Assembly: GCA_963677395.2 (NCBI GenBank)
Contig: OY781965.2
Location: 1,426,001-1,490,000 of the forward strand
Reading direction: 5' to 3'
From: G963667975 sp963677395
Lineage (GTDB): Bacteria; Bacteroidota; Bacteroidia; Bacteroidales; G963667975
DNA length: 64,000 nt
Position 1 is the stretch's first letter, and each line of letters opens with the position of its first letter. Positions 25,401-34,423 of this stretch are shown one piece after another. The notes beneath the pieces are model-generated. The model was not told the DNA's origin. It did not search any database and saw only the letters and a list, made by a program, of their open reading frames with translations. Both the position numbers and the translations under genes were made by a program.

Positions 25401-26952
25401 AGTTTCTTCGTCAAAAAATATTGTGATTCGTACAAAACCCACTGTTCCGGGAACTATTTCAGGGCTTGCTTCTGTTTGCCAGGGACAAAATAGTGTTACT
25501 TATTCAGTAACATCGATTTCCGGTGCAACATCATATATATGGACTTTGCCCAGTGGCTTTAGCGGAACAAGTTCTTCAAATTCAATAACAGTAAATTTTG
25601 CACAAACTGCAATAAGTGGAATCATTCTGGTTAAGGGTATGAATAGTTGTGGTTATGGATCTTCTAATTCAAAAACAATTACTGTAAATCAATTACCACC
25701 TGCTCCCGGACCAATCGTAGGAATGGATTCTGTTTGTCAGGGTCAAACGGGTGTAAACTTCACAGTATCTCCACTTTTAAATGTGGACAGTTACCAATGG
25801 ACATTTCCTTCAGGAGTTTCTGGCACTGGTACCGGAAATGTTACAAATTCTAGTTTTTCTGTAACAGCACAATCAGGAAATATTGAAGTAAAGGCTCATA
25901 ATACCTGTGGTTTTGGCGCATCAACATTAAAATATGTTTTTGTAAAACCTTTACCAGTAACGCCTTCTGTGATATCGGGAAGCGACACGGTTTGTTTAGG
26001 ATCAACCAGTATACCTTATTCGGTTTCGAATTCTGCAAATACTGTATCATATGTTTGGTCAGTGAATAATGGTTTTACAGGTTCCAGTACAATCAATTCA
26101 ATCCTGCTTGATGTTGCATCCAACTCAACACCTGCTACTTTGTCGGTTTATGGTGTAAATGCCTGTGGAAACGGATCTTCAGTTACAAAACAACTTATTC
26201 CAATTGGAGCTCCGGCACATCCGGGAGTGATATCAGGACAGGGGACTGTTTGTCAGGGAAGCAGTCAAACCTATAGTGTAGCCGCTAATACCAATGCAAC
26301 ATCCTTCATCTGGTCATTACCGGCAGGAGTAGCTTATAATACTACAGATACGACGAAAAATAGTGTTGCTTTGCTGTTTAACAGTGTTCCGGGAGGCACG
26401 ATAACTGTAACTGGAAAAAATATGTGCGGAACAGGATCTTCTGCTACAAAAAATATTGTGGTAAATCCGGTTCCTGCAACTCCTGTGGTTAGTCTGAGTG
26501 GTTTTGATTTGTCTTCCAATGCTTTATCAGGCAATCAATGGTATTCACAGTCAACAGGAGTTATAAACGGTGCAACATTGCAAACATATTTACCTGTGGT
26601 AAATGGAAATTACTATGTTATTGTAGCCCAAAACGGTTGCTCATCACAACCATCCAATAGCTATGCTTATACAATCGTAGGTGTACCGGAATCAGAACTG
26701 ATGAAAAACATTTCACTCTATCCGAATCCTGTTACAAATCAAAGTGTGCTGAGCTACTCTTTGACGAATGACAATTTGGTAGAGATCGACCTTTTGACTC
26801 TGGATGGTAAATATATAACCAGCTTTGTAAATCAAAAACAAGCAAGTGGAGATTACCGTATTCCCGCTGATGTTTCAAAGCTAAGCCAGGGGATATATTT
26901 ACTAAGAATTAAGATAGGCGAAGAGACTCATTTGCTTAAGCTTGTAAAATAA
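22441..26952 (+). CDS. Secreted M6-family metalloprotease with PKD-like repeats and T9SS tail
   Basis: About 1503 residues from ATG 22441, which is directly followed by a signal peptide (MKRLILILMGICLILVANIR). Residues ~30-400 are an M6 (immune-inhibitor-A-like) peptidase with the zinc motif HEFGHVMGAPDYYD at ~315 and the downstream GEWDIMASGSWN Met-turn-like segment. Then come an Fn3-like module, a BACON-like module (NVTWTVSSNQTWCTVTSSGSG), a choice-of-anchor-J domain (WPQSFEAVGFPPYGW ... LFLDLINISC), and five ~85-residue PKD-like repeats with the pattern ISGxxxVCQGQ ... NATSYIWTLPxGFSGTS ... VKGxNSCG. The end (NISLYPNPVTNQSVLSYSL ... GIYLLRIKIGEETHLLKLVK) is a type A T9SS sorting domain. 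It probably degrades proteins outside the cell. Upstream ATG 22408 is less likely. Confidence 0.93.
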   Translation: MKRLILILMGICLILVANIRLSASPAYPNPIQFIQPDGSKISILLKGDEKVKWAQTLDGYTIMFNDRGTYEYAVLNSSNDMIPSGVKANSPENRSVEEKTFLATVAKGLYYSSSQIQMLKQAWGVFSTQQQQQLSFPTTGTRKLICILMGFTDKAFTKTQADFNNLFNQIGYSTGGATGSVKDYYSENSYGQLNLAVTVAGPYTAAHNMAYYGGNNANGQDQNPDELVSEAVTLANSSVNYADFDNDNNGIVDGVYVIYAGYGEEAGANANTIWAHAWSITPVIYDGKTISSYSCSSELSGTSGSTITSIGVICHEFGHVMGAPDYYDTDYGTSNEYDGTGEWDIMASGSWNNNGITPAHHNAYTKVYVYNWATATTLSTGATVTLNNAEDYSNSFYRYNTNTAHEYFLLENRQKTKFDASLPGKGMIIYHVDSSFIASNTSANSINTTSHQGMFIKAANATTSSGVMTSSVSTINSTGCPFPGTSSKTSFTDATIPNAKSWAGTLTAKPITAITENTTAKTVTFNFMGGSSCTPPTTQASLFTSGTITGTTMTIGWTRGNGNGVIVVAKQASAVNSSPVNGTTYTANAAFGSGTQIGTGNYVVYKGTGTSVNVTGLTSGVTYYFAVYEYTSSTNCYRTPALTGNATTSVTPSLSVTPLSQNVALNAGNTTFAVTSNVTWTVSSNQTWCTVTSSGSGSGIITATYTANTVTTPRTATITVSATGVTSVVLSVVQSGMGIAVWPQSFEAVGFPPYGWSEQNPIGGNGWDSIVAGTTPIPGWSSGVVTACPGGGNKMAIANYTSGTSTSTNQWLISAPKVISSTDKLKFWMRKVEQYADTMYIKLSTTSNAIANFTTNIATLGFTPADTGWVSYSYDLSAYAGQTIYVAFQEKIADVNTNGATLFLDLINISCSNPSTAGVISGADTVCQGQTSVTYSVPAVSNATSYIWTLPTGFSGTSTTNSIVLNIDTNAVSGIITVKGVNSCGEGVSSSKNIVIRTKPTVPGTISGLASVCQGQNSVTYSVTSISGATSYIWTLPSGFSGTSSSNSITVNFAQTAISGIILVKGMNSCGYGSSNSKTITVNQLPPAPGPIVGMDSVCQGQTGVNFTVSPLLNVDSYQWTFPSGVSGTGTGNVTNSSFSVTAQSGNIEVKAHNTCGFGASTLKYVFVKPLPVTPSVISGSDTVCLGSTSIPYSVSNSANTVSYVWSVNNGFTGSSTINSILLDVASNSTPATLSVYGVNACGNGSSVTKQLIPIGAPAHPGVISGQGTVCQGSSQTYSVAANTNATSFIWSLPAGVAYNTTDTTKNSVALLFNSVPGGTITVTGKNMCGTGSSATKNIVVNPVPATPVVSLSGFDLSSNALSGNQWYSQSTGVINGATLQTYLPVVNGNYYVIVAQNGCSSQPSNSYAYTIVGVPESELMKNISLYPNPVTNQSVLSYSLTNDNLVEIDLLTLDGKYITSFVNQKQASGDYRIPADVSKLSQGIYLLRIKIGEETHLLKLVK

Positions 26953-26970
26953 ATTATTCTCCGCTAAGTG

Positions 26971-27012
26971 ACAAGGGCTGTTTGTACGTTGTGCGAACAG
27001 CCCTTGTTGTTT
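26971..27012 (+). terminator. Intrinsic terminator of the M6 protease gene
   Basis: A 12-bp stem ACAAGGGCTGTT (26971-26982) / AACAGCCCTTGT (26996-27007) with a 13-nt loop is followed by a T-rich stretch (TGTTT). It lies 19 bp after the stop. Confidence 0.85.
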
Positions 27013-27320
27013 AGCAATAAACCTAATGCTGTCTGCAATTACGTTACTCTGTAGAGAACTGATGATTCTGTGATGCTTATCCGGATAAGATGACAGATCC
27101 TGAATTATAATAGCCCGGATGATGTTTACAGGCTGAAGTTTATGAATCGTTTATGGGATTATACAGGGTTCTTTCCAAACGAGAATGGGTTGATTTAGCA
27201 TACGCATTGGCATAAGCCAGAATTGTATTTAATAATCATTAGGGTTAATGCGTAATTTGGCGTTCTTTATAGCTTTGATAGAGTGTCTTATGAAAAACAA
27301 ACATATTTATCTGGGATAAA
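27013..27320. other. Intergenic stretch between two converging terminators
   Basis: About 310 bp without a supported gene. A 30-codon open stretch (27123-27215, ending SKREWVDLAYALA then stop) lacks a start codon and could be a decayed gene remnant or chance. No repeats or RNA elements were recognised. Confidence 0.5.
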
Positions 27321-27356
27321 AAAAGCCTGGTATTTGTTTTCAAGTACCAGGCTTTT
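27321..27356 (-). terminator. Intrinsic terminator of the alpha-2-macroglobulin gene
   Basis: A 12-bp stem AAAAGCCTGGTA (27321-27332) / TACCAGGCTTTT (27345-27356) is followed by T-runs on the minus strand. It lies 18 bp after the stop at 27374. Confidence 0.88.
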
Positions 27357-27373
27357 GTTGTTGAAGTAGATCT

Positions 27374-30300
27374 TTATTTACTCACTTCTATTCTCAATCC
27401 TTCGGAATGTGCAGCAAACTCAGGAGCATACATACACTGAATGGACGTAACTCCGGTCGAGAATTTGCCTTTTTGAGCTACACGCAAGGTGTATTCAAAA
27501 ACGTATGCACCTTTAGGCATGTAAGAGATGAAAAAGTTGGAGGAAGCATCGCGGGTACTTTCGTAATAGTATAATCCATTTTTCCAACGATAACCCGAAA
27601 GTACATTCATAGGCTCGAACCCGGATGCACGCAAATCTTTTAGATGGAGATATTCCATGTCGCGATCCGATTTCAGTTCAATCATTACGATTATTTTTTC
27701 TCCCACTTCCAGCATGGTGCCGTTTTCGATTGGGAAGATGACAGGACCGGAAGGTGTAACGCGTTCCACATAGTATTTGCGGGTTAACGTAACAGGGGAT
27801 TGTGCCGGAGTTATTTTGTCGAGATCTTCGTAATACTGCCAGTACAAAGCACCCCATGAAAGGCCTTCTTCGGAGCGGTTAAGCGAAACAGTGGCAAGTT
27901 CTGGTTTTACTTCGTCGGCTTTCCATGTTTGGGTAAAATATCCGGTTCCGGCCTGTGCATTCGTTTGTTCTTCTGTATTGATTGTGTTATTTCCAACTTT
28001 GATCTCAATATTTCCAAGAGTTTTTAGCGTATTTTCGCCTCTGAGTAATAAAGCATACACTGCTTCGGAAGTAGCTTTGGTGGTTTTCCAGTTTGTGGTT
28101 TGTTTTTGGCGTAATAACCAGAGTTTTAAGTCTTCAACGGCGACTTCGTCATTCGCAACTTCATCAAATAGTTCAATCATTAAAGCCTGTGATTCGATGG
28201 GGCGTTGATGCCAATAATAGCCCGGAGTCAGGTCCCTCCAGTACATTCCCATTTCGTCCGAAAGAAGAGCTTTGTCCCGAAGAGATTTTACAATAGCCTG
28301 AGCTGCTTTCTGATCACCCAGACGGTGTAAGGCTAATGCAACCATGCCTTGCAGATAAATGCCCTGCTGCAAACCGTATTGTGAAGCTTGTTTCTTGAAA
28401 AAGTCGAATGCGGCTTTATTGGTTTTATCCACATCTACCTCATTCATAAAGAAGCTACGGGCATAAAGGTACTGGATTTCGGAAGAGCCGAGATAATTTT
28501 CGTTCAGTTTGTTAGGGTAGTATTTACGGATGTAGTTGTAACGTTCGCGGATACGATCATCCATATAACGCACTGCTTTGTAGAGTATCTGTCGGCTTTC
28601 GTATTGCTTTTTAATGTCGAGGGCATTGAGTTTTACAAGATGTCCTATGCCGGAAACAATATACTGAGTGATATAAGGGTCATCAGTTCCGCCCGAAAAC
28701 CAAGACCAGCCACCGTTTGGCAATTGTTGTTTTATCAGTTTTTGCAAGGTAGTACGGTTTTCCTGGCGCATCTTTTCGAAGTCGAAGAAAAGTTTGATAC
28801 GTTGTTTTTGTTCGCGTTCAGTTTTTGCTTCGTCAAGCCATGGCGTTTCTTCCATAATCACGCTTTTCAGCTCTTGATTTTTTTCCAGATTTGATAAGAA
28901 AACCTCCGGAGTTTCAGCCTTCCATTTATCAAAAACAGCTTTGATAGCCGGGCGGTTTTCAATTACATTGCCTGCAAGTGTATTGGCGTAAAAACGATTA
29001 AAAAGCTGCTCAGAACATTCATAAGGATATTCAAGCATATAAGGTAAGGCCTGAACTGCATACCACGCCGGATTTGATGAAAATTCGAGGGTATAGGCGT
29101 AATTGCGAAGTGTATTCGATTTGTTATCAGCTAATTTGTCGAAACGGAAAGTACGTTTTCCTTTGCCGCGAATAGTCAACGGCATGGTTTCTGTTACCAA
29201 CATACGGTTGCTCAATACCGGAAGTGTAGTTTCTTCAGCGTCGGTAAATGTATTTGAAAGAGCTGAGAAACGGAAAGTTACGGCAGAATATCCGGCAGGA
29301 ATCACCAGTCTCCAGCTTACGGATTCACTTAGTCCGGCTTTTACAGGAATCTGTTTACTTGTTTGTTCGCCAGTCGCAAATAAATTGATGCTTTGCATAT
29401 TCAACCCATTGAAGAGTTCGAGTTTTGCAGTTGAAAGAATATCAGCCTGCGTGATGTTGGTTATTTTGGCGGCAATTTCAATGGTATCGCCTTCACGCAG
29501 GAAGCGGGGAAGGTTGCTGTTTACCATCAGGTTTTTTTGCGAAACAAGCTCTTTGGTGAAGTTAGAAAAGTTCAAATCTTTGGTATAAGCAAAGCCCAGA
29601 AGTTTCCATTTGGTAAGTGCATCGGGTAACGTAAATGATAAGGTGAGCATTCCGTTTTCATCTGTATGGACTGCCGGAGCAAACAAAGCAGTTTCGTTAA
29701 AGTTTTTACGAATCTGAATAGGAGTTGACTGAAGTTTATTGTCTGTTTTTGTGAGTGTTTGGTCATTATTTTTTGAAGCATCGGCCTCAAACGCTCCTTT
29801 TTTTTCTGTAGCCCTTGTTTCTCCTTTTACACCTCTTGCCGGAGAAGAATCTGCCATAAAATTAGTTTGGATACTGGCTTCTTCAAGAGCAACTGTTTTA
29901 CATACTCCTCTTAATTTTTGGAATCCGCCACCATAATATGAATTTCCGACCCAGTTCAATTTTTCATAATCCAGGTTTAAGTGGCCTGTAATATCCTTTT
30001 TTGTGAACAAAGTGCTTGTATTGGCTATTCCATACGAATTATCCTTTTGCCAGGAATTGTAGTTGTAAAAATAGCTCAAAACAGGAAAATCCCAACTACA
30101 GGTACGGAATACATCCAGTGAAGCATCGTAAAGTGAAGCAAGTACTTCTGCTTTGGCAGCCAGTCCTTTTGCATCTTTGATATGAATCCGCCATTCTTCT
30201 TTTTCACCGGGTTGTAATTTGTCGCGGAAGGTTTCAAACTGTACATTCAGATCTCGGTTTTTATAAGGTACCACTACATTGAAATCTTTTGAGTAGAAAC

Positions 30301-33300
30301 GATTGTTCTTGGCAAAATGGACGTGGATAGAGAAGTTTCCTCTACAAGCTTCGGTTACAGGAATATCAATGGTTTTGATGCCATTGGTAAAGTTAATCCA
30401 TTGACGAACTATTGGCTGATCTTTCATTTCTATTTCAAGCAAGGCTTTGATATTGTCATACGAACTGCCAATTTTTAGTTTAATGTTTTCGCCAGGTTGT
30501 GCTGTGGATTGTGAAAGCTCAAATAAGGATGTTTGAACAATCGCCATTTCGCTGCTTTGTGGATTTTTAGCAGTGAAATAAACTTCGTCTGTAATTTCTT
30601 CACCAAACTTATCCTTGGTTTTGGTAACCAAAACATATTCGCCTGATTTCCAACTTGTATTGTTTAAAAGAAGAGACGAATCGCGTGGGAAATCGAAATT
30701 ACTACTCCACACTTTTTCAAGTCGGTTACGTTTGTTTTGGCTGGTTTCATCTCCATATTCATCATTCGGAAATTCGATTTCGAATTCTTGCTTATTCATA
30801 ATAAATAAATCCGGTACATTCCCGATTCGTTCACGCAAAACGCGATCGATTGGTTGTAAACGATAGATTTCCATTTCTCCTGTTGAAGCTTCTGGCTGAC
30901 CATTCAGATTGGTGATTTGCAGCTTTAGTGATTTTGCAATATCTGTTACTGCAATTTCATGGATATTCGTATTTATTTGGAGAGATTTATATCCAACACT
31001 TACCGATTCATTGGTCGAACGGGTTTCGCCATTCTGATCCGTAACATCAGCCGAAATTGCAAAGGCAAAGGTCGGATTGAATTTACGGTCAATTGTTTCA
31101 TCAGATTCAGCTACAAATGTTACCATAAATTCACCTTTGGCATTTGTGGTAGCAATACCATTGGCAATTTCAACGGATTCAGAAAAACGACTATAGTCGA
31201 ACCAGCGATAGACCCAGGGAATATAAGCATTGCGGGTAATTCGGTATTTTACAGTTGCTCCGTCAATCATTGCACCTGAATAGGCTTTGGCAACACCTTT
31301 AACGGTAATTTCCTGTCCCAGCTTATAGCTTTCGGTTACCGGTTGGAAGTTTACTTCAAATTTTGGACGTTTATATTCTTCAACAGAAAAATATACATTT
31401 CCGTTTTCGGATTGAATGCGCATATTTCCGGTTAACCGGCCTATAGGAGCAACAAATGATCCGTTGAAGGAACCAAAGTCGTTTGTTGTTAATTCCTGTT
31501 CCGCTATTTTTTCACCGTTTACATCAAAAAAAGCAACCTTCGATTTGTGGTTTGTGACAATAGAGTAATTTCCAAGATGTTGATCCAATACAATCCCTTT
31601 AAAATAGATAGTTTGTCCGGGACGGTAAATTGCCCTGTCCGTAAAAAAGAAAGTACGGGTTGTATGCGAGGAGTCAATACGGGGATTGTAGGAATAATAG
31701 TATTGGTTTTCAATATAGAATTTATCACCGCTTACATCTGAAATTTCGAACGAAATATTTCCATTAAAGTTGTCTTTGGCAGCTTTCATGGTAAACTCAC
31801 CATTTTTGTCAGTAAAGGATTCCGGACCTGATATTTTCTCGTATTTACGGGTAGTATAATTGTAATCTGTAAGATATGTTTTGATGCTGACGTTTGCTTT
31901 GGGTTCTCCTGATTCACGGTGAAGTACAACTCCTTTACGATCAGGATTGGTATTCTTCATTATCAGAGTCAGGTCGGTTACCTGAAAATGGGTATAACTA
32001 ACCGGATACTTTGAAAAGTTGAAAGATTCATCCGGGCAGCTGATTAAAGCGAAGTATCCGCGGGGTAATCCTGGTATTTTAGCATTTGTAACATGATTTT
32101 GATAATCACCGGTATCGGGAAGCGTAATTGTCCAGCTTTGAACCAATTTCAGGGTCAGATAACGTTTAATCATCTCTTCGGTGGTTTCATTACGGTCTCG
32201 TTGCATTTCTGCAGGATAGCTTAGCTGAATGATCTTGAAACAGAGTTTGTTAATGTTTTTAAATTCGATAGATGCCGGGATAGAACGATTGGTTGACAGG
32301 AGTGACGGCATGGTTAAATCTATGGACGGATATTGAATTTCTTCCATTAAAATCCTGCAATCCAGTGCCGCCAGCGTGTTGGGAAACATTTTTACAGTTT
32401 TGGCAGCAATTTCGAATGCAGTTTTTATTTCCCAGCGATTTTCTTCCGAAAGTAAGCGGTTATACTCTTCGCCTTTGTTTTTATACTGTAACGCTAATTG
32501 GTAAGATGCGTCAGCCGAAGAACTGTCTTTCGGATTTTTTTGAATGATGGTTTTTAAAGCAGTAATGTATAAATCACGTTTGTTTGCCAGAACTGAATTA
32601 GAATGGATAAAGCTCAGGCGTTTCAGATCTGCATCAACCAGAGCTGTAGGTCGCGCATCATTCAGATGAAACCGGATTAGTTGCTGAAAAATACGTAAGG
32701 CTTGGTATTTGAATGATAATGAATCGGTTGAGTATATTTTTAAACTAGCAAAATCTTGAGCATTGTCGAAATATTGCGGACGATTCAACCGGAAAAAGTT
32801 TGCAGGTCGGGTGAGATCTGGTTCTTCGCTCATGTAAAAGTCAATAGCCCGGTGAGCTAATAAGTCGTAAAGTGTTGGACGATAAGCCCGCATTTCTTTT
32901 TGTTCACGGATGATTTCCTTCCAGTCAGTAATTTGAGCTTTTTGCAGTTCTTCGGGTTGCTGAAGTGAGAAAAGAAAATTTTTCACTGTTTGGTCAATCA
33001 GCATCTGGGCATCCCAGTATTTTAGTTCCCGTGTATAGTCAGGCTGACCACTGATGCTGCGTTGTAAAATTTGCCAACGATTACTCTGGTAGTAATCCAG
33101 ATAACTTTGAGCTAATACCGATTGCAGAATTTGACGAACCGGAGCTTTTGCCACTGAAATCTCACGTTTCAGACGGGCAATAGTATTGTCCTGATAATTC
33201 TCTTCAAATTCAGCTTTCAGTTCAAACTGACAAAACAAGGCTTTGAGCATTGTAGGATACATGCCCATTTCACGGGCTTTGGTATAAATCTGACCAACAA

Positions 33301-33475
33301 TATCCGAAGCAGCTTTTGGCTGACCTTTTTCTGTTAGATCGTTTGCTTTTTTCCATTCAGCGGTAAAATCAACGGATTTTGGCTCAGTCCCCTTTGAGTT
33401 TTGAGCAGAAACAAAAAGATTTCCGGCAAAAAACAGAAGTACAAAAACAGATGCGAATTTCAATTTCTGGTACAT
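27374..33475 (-). CDS. Bacterial alpha-2-macroglobulin with thioester motif
   Basis: A 2033-residue protease-trap protein. The signal peptide FVLLFFAGNLFVSAQNS lacks a lipobox, so unlike E. coli YfhM it should be soluble in the periplasm or secreted. A helical N-terminal part (~30-420) is followed by macroglobulin-type beta domains, including the MG2 segment TDRAIYRPGQTIYFKGIVLD and the A2M segment VHTDENGMLTLSFTLPDALTKWKLLGFAYT. The thioester site is C1487-S-E-Q in YPYECSEQLFNRFYAN, matching the CxEQ consensus. An alpha/alpha-toroid follows (LPNGGWSWFSGGTDDPYITQ). The C-terminal receptor-like domain is present (KGAYVFEYTLRV). It traps proteases that cleave its bait region. No pbpC (PBP1C) gene is adjacent, although this is a common partner elsewhere. 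Confidence 0.95.
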   Translation of the reverse strand: MYQKLKFASVFVLLFFAGNLFVSAQNSKGTEPKSVDFTAEWKKANDLTEKGQPKAASDIVGQIYTKAREMGMYPTMLKALFCQFELKAEFEENYQDNTIARLKREISVAKAPVRQILQSVLAQSYLDYYQSNRWQILQRSISGQPDYTRELKYWDAQMLIDQTVKNFLFSLQQPEELQKAQITDWKEIIREQKEMRAYRPTLYDLLAHRAIDFYMSEEPDLTRPANFFRLNRPQYFDNAQDFASLKIYSTDSLSFKYQALRIFQQLIRFHLNDARPTALVDADLKRLSFIHSNSVLANKRDLYITALKTIIQKNPKDSSSADASYQLALQYKNKGEEYNRLLSEENRWEIKTAFEIAAKTVKMFPNTLAALDCRILMEEIQYPSIDLTMPSLLSTNRSIPASIEFKNINKLCFKIIQLSYPAEMQRDRNETTEEMIKRYLTLKLVQSWTITLPDTGDYQNHVTNAKIPGLPRGYFALISCPDESFNFSKYPVSYTHFQVTDLTLIMKNTNPDRKGVVLHRESGEPKANVSIKTYLTDYNYTTRKYEKISGPESFTDKNGEFTMKAAKDNFNGNISFEISDVSGDKFYIENQYYYSYNPRIDSSHTTRTFFFTDRAIYRPGQTIYFKGIVLDQHLGNYSIVTNHKSKVAFFDVNGEKIAEQELTTNDFGSFNGSFVAPIGRLTGNMRIQSENGNVYFSVEEYKRPKFEVNFQPVTESYKLGQEITVKGVAKAYSGAMIDGATVKYRITRNAYIPWVYRWFDYSRFSESVEIANGIATTNAKGEFMVTFVAESDETIDRKFNPTFAFAISADVTDQNGETRSTNESVSVGYKSLQINTNIHEIAVTDIAKSLKLQITNLNGQPEASTGEMEIYRLQPIDRVLRERIGNVPDLFIMNKQEFEIEFPNDEYGDETSQNKRNRLEKVWSSNFDFPRDSSLLLNNTSWKSGEYVLVTKTKDKFGEEITDEVYFTAKNPQSSEMAIVQTSLFELSQSTAQPGENIKLKIGSSYDNIKALLEIEMKDQPIVRQWINFTNGIKTIDIPVTEACRGNFSIHVHFAKNNRFYSKDFNVVVPYKNRDLNVQFETFRDKLQPGEKEEWRIHIKDAKGLAAKAEVLASLYDASLDVFRTCSWDFPVLSYFYNYNSWQKDNSYGIANTSTLFTKKDITGHLNLDYEKLNWVGNSYYGGGFQKLRGVCKTVALEEASIQTNFMADSSPARGVKGETRATEKKGAFEADASKNNDQTLTKTDNKLQSTPIQIRKNFNETALFAPAVHTDENGMLTLSFTLPDALTKWKLLGFAYTKDLNFSNFTKELVSQKNLMVNSNLPRFLREGDTIEIAAKITNITQADILSTAKLELFNGLNMQSINLFATGEQTSKQIPVKAGLSESVSWRLVIPAGYSAVTFRFSALSNTFTDAEETTLPVLSNRMLVTETMPLTIRGKGKRTFRFDKLADNKSNTLRNYAYTLEFSSNPAWYAVQALPYMLEYPYECSEQLFNRFYANTLAGNVIENRPAIKAVFDKWKAETPEVFLSNLEKNQELKSVIMEETPWLDEAKTEREQKQRIKLFFDFEKMRQENRTTLQKLIKQQLPNGGWSWFSGGTDDPYITQYIVSGIGHLVKLNALDIKKQYESRQILYKAVRYMDDRIRERYNYIRKYYPNKLNENYLGSSEIQYLYARSFFMNEVDVDKTNKAAFDFFKKQASQYGLQQGIYLQGMVALALHRLGDQKAAQAIVKSLRDKALLSDEMGMYWRDLTPGYYWHQRPIESQALMIELFDEVANDEVAVEDLKLWLLRQKQTTNWKTTKATSEAVYALLLRGENTLKTLGNIEIKVGNNTINTEEQTNAQAGTGYFTQTWKADEVKPELATVSLNRSEEGLSWGALYWQYYEDLDKITPAQSPVTLTRKYYVERVTPSGPVIFPIENGTMLEVGEKIIVMIELKSDRDMEYLHLKDLRASGFEPMNVLSGYRWKNGLYYYESTRDASSNFFISYMPKGAYVFEYTLRVAQKGKFSTGVTSIQCMYAPEFAAHSEGLRIEVSK

Positions 33476-33577
33476 AACGGTTTTATTTCTATAGCTTTAA
33501 TTTATTCTGAGTGTAATCTTTTTCTTTAAGATGATTTTCCGTTAATTAACGACCATCTTATGAAAGGTACAAACAAG

Positions 33578-33585
33578 CAAATATA
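33578..33585 (-). promoter_or_regulatory. -7 box of the alpha-2-macroglobulin gene
   Basis: The minus strand reads TATATTTG (TAnnTTTG), about 100 bp upstream of the ATG at 33475. The leader contains the palindrome TTAATTAA (33542-33549). Confidence 0.45.
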
Positions 33586-33758
33586 GTGCCGAAAATAATA
33601 TCTAAAGATTGATCGCTAAATGACTTACCAACACCTTTCTTTTTAAAATTGTTAACAAACCAGTTGGTGAAAGCTGTAGCCTGCCTCGAAAATTAACAGA
33701 ATTGGCAAACTTTCTCTCTTCATTCATTGTCTGGTTTTAAAAAGTCGTTCTCAAAGAT

Positions 33759-33766
33759 TAACTTTG
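33759..33766 (+). promoter_or_regulatory. -7 box of the ECF sigma factor operon
   Basis: TAACTTTG fits TAnnTTTG and lies 45 bp upstream of the ATG at 33812. The region at the -33 distance reads GGTTTT rather than TTTG, so the match is partial. Confidence 0.45.
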
Positions 33767-33811
33767 CGCACTTATACAACCCTTTTACAATAAACAACGT
33801 CTAAAATCAAA

Positions 33812-34423
33812 ATGCAGAAACGAATCACCGACGACCGGCTCATAGATGGCTGCCTGGCAGGCGATCGTAATGCACAGAAGTCGCTCTTTGAAAAGTACCG
33901 TTCTACCATGCTGGGGGTTTGTATGCGTTATGCCCGTGACAGGGACGAAGCAGAAGATATCCTGATGGAAGGTTTCGTAAAAGTGTTTCTCAATATAAGG
34001 GAGTTCGGATTTAAAGGTTCGTTTGAAGGTTGGATTCGAAAAATAATGGTTAACACATCAATTAATCATTATCGGAAATACCTTAAAACTTACTATCACT
34101 CCGAAATAAATGAAATTGAAGAACATGAAATTCTGGAAGAAGAATCCATAACCGGACGCTTTACCGCCGACTATCTTATGGGTTTAATCAATGCAATGCC
34201 CGATGGTTACCGAATGGTATTTAACCTTTACGAAATAGAAGGGTATAGTCATAAAGAGATTGCTGAAATGCTTGGTATTTCGGTAAGTACTTCTAAAACA
34301 CAGCTTTTCTATGCGAAGAAAAGCCTGAAGAAAAAAATATTTGAAAATCTGAAAAAAGATCAGATAACAGGATTTAAAGGATTTGAAGATGAAGATTTGG
34401 AAACAGTTCAGGAAAACATTTGA
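33812..34423 (+). CDS. RNA polymerase ECF sigma factor
   Basis: 203 residues. The region 2 segment (DAQKSLFEKYRSTMLGVCMRYARDRDEAEDILMEGFVKVF) contains the conserved region 2.2 pattern, and EGWIRKIMVNTSINHYRK follows. Region 4 ends with a helix-turn-helix (YRMVFNLYEIEGYSHKEIAEMLGISVSTSKTQLFYAKKSLKKKI). It directs RNA polymerase to a small regulon in response to envelope signals. The downstream gene overlaps by 41 nt in another frame, pointing to translational coupling with its likely regulator. The acidic tail (EDEDLETVQENI) arises in the overlap and is longer than in most members. Confidence 0.95.
   Translation: MQKRITDDRLIDGCLAGDRNAQKSLFEKYRSTMLGVCMRYARDRDEAEDILMEGFVKVFLNIREFGFKGSFEGWIRKIMVNTSINHYRKYLKTYYHSEINEIEEHEILEEESITGRFTADYLMGLINAMPDGYRMVFNLYEIEGYSHKEIAEMLGISVSTSKTQLFYAKKSLKKKIFENLKKDQITGFKGFEDEDLETVQENI

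Noticed and set aside
27123..27215. Possible small gene ending SKREWVDLAYALA
   Set aside because: No start codon, only about 30 codons, stops directly upstream in frame.
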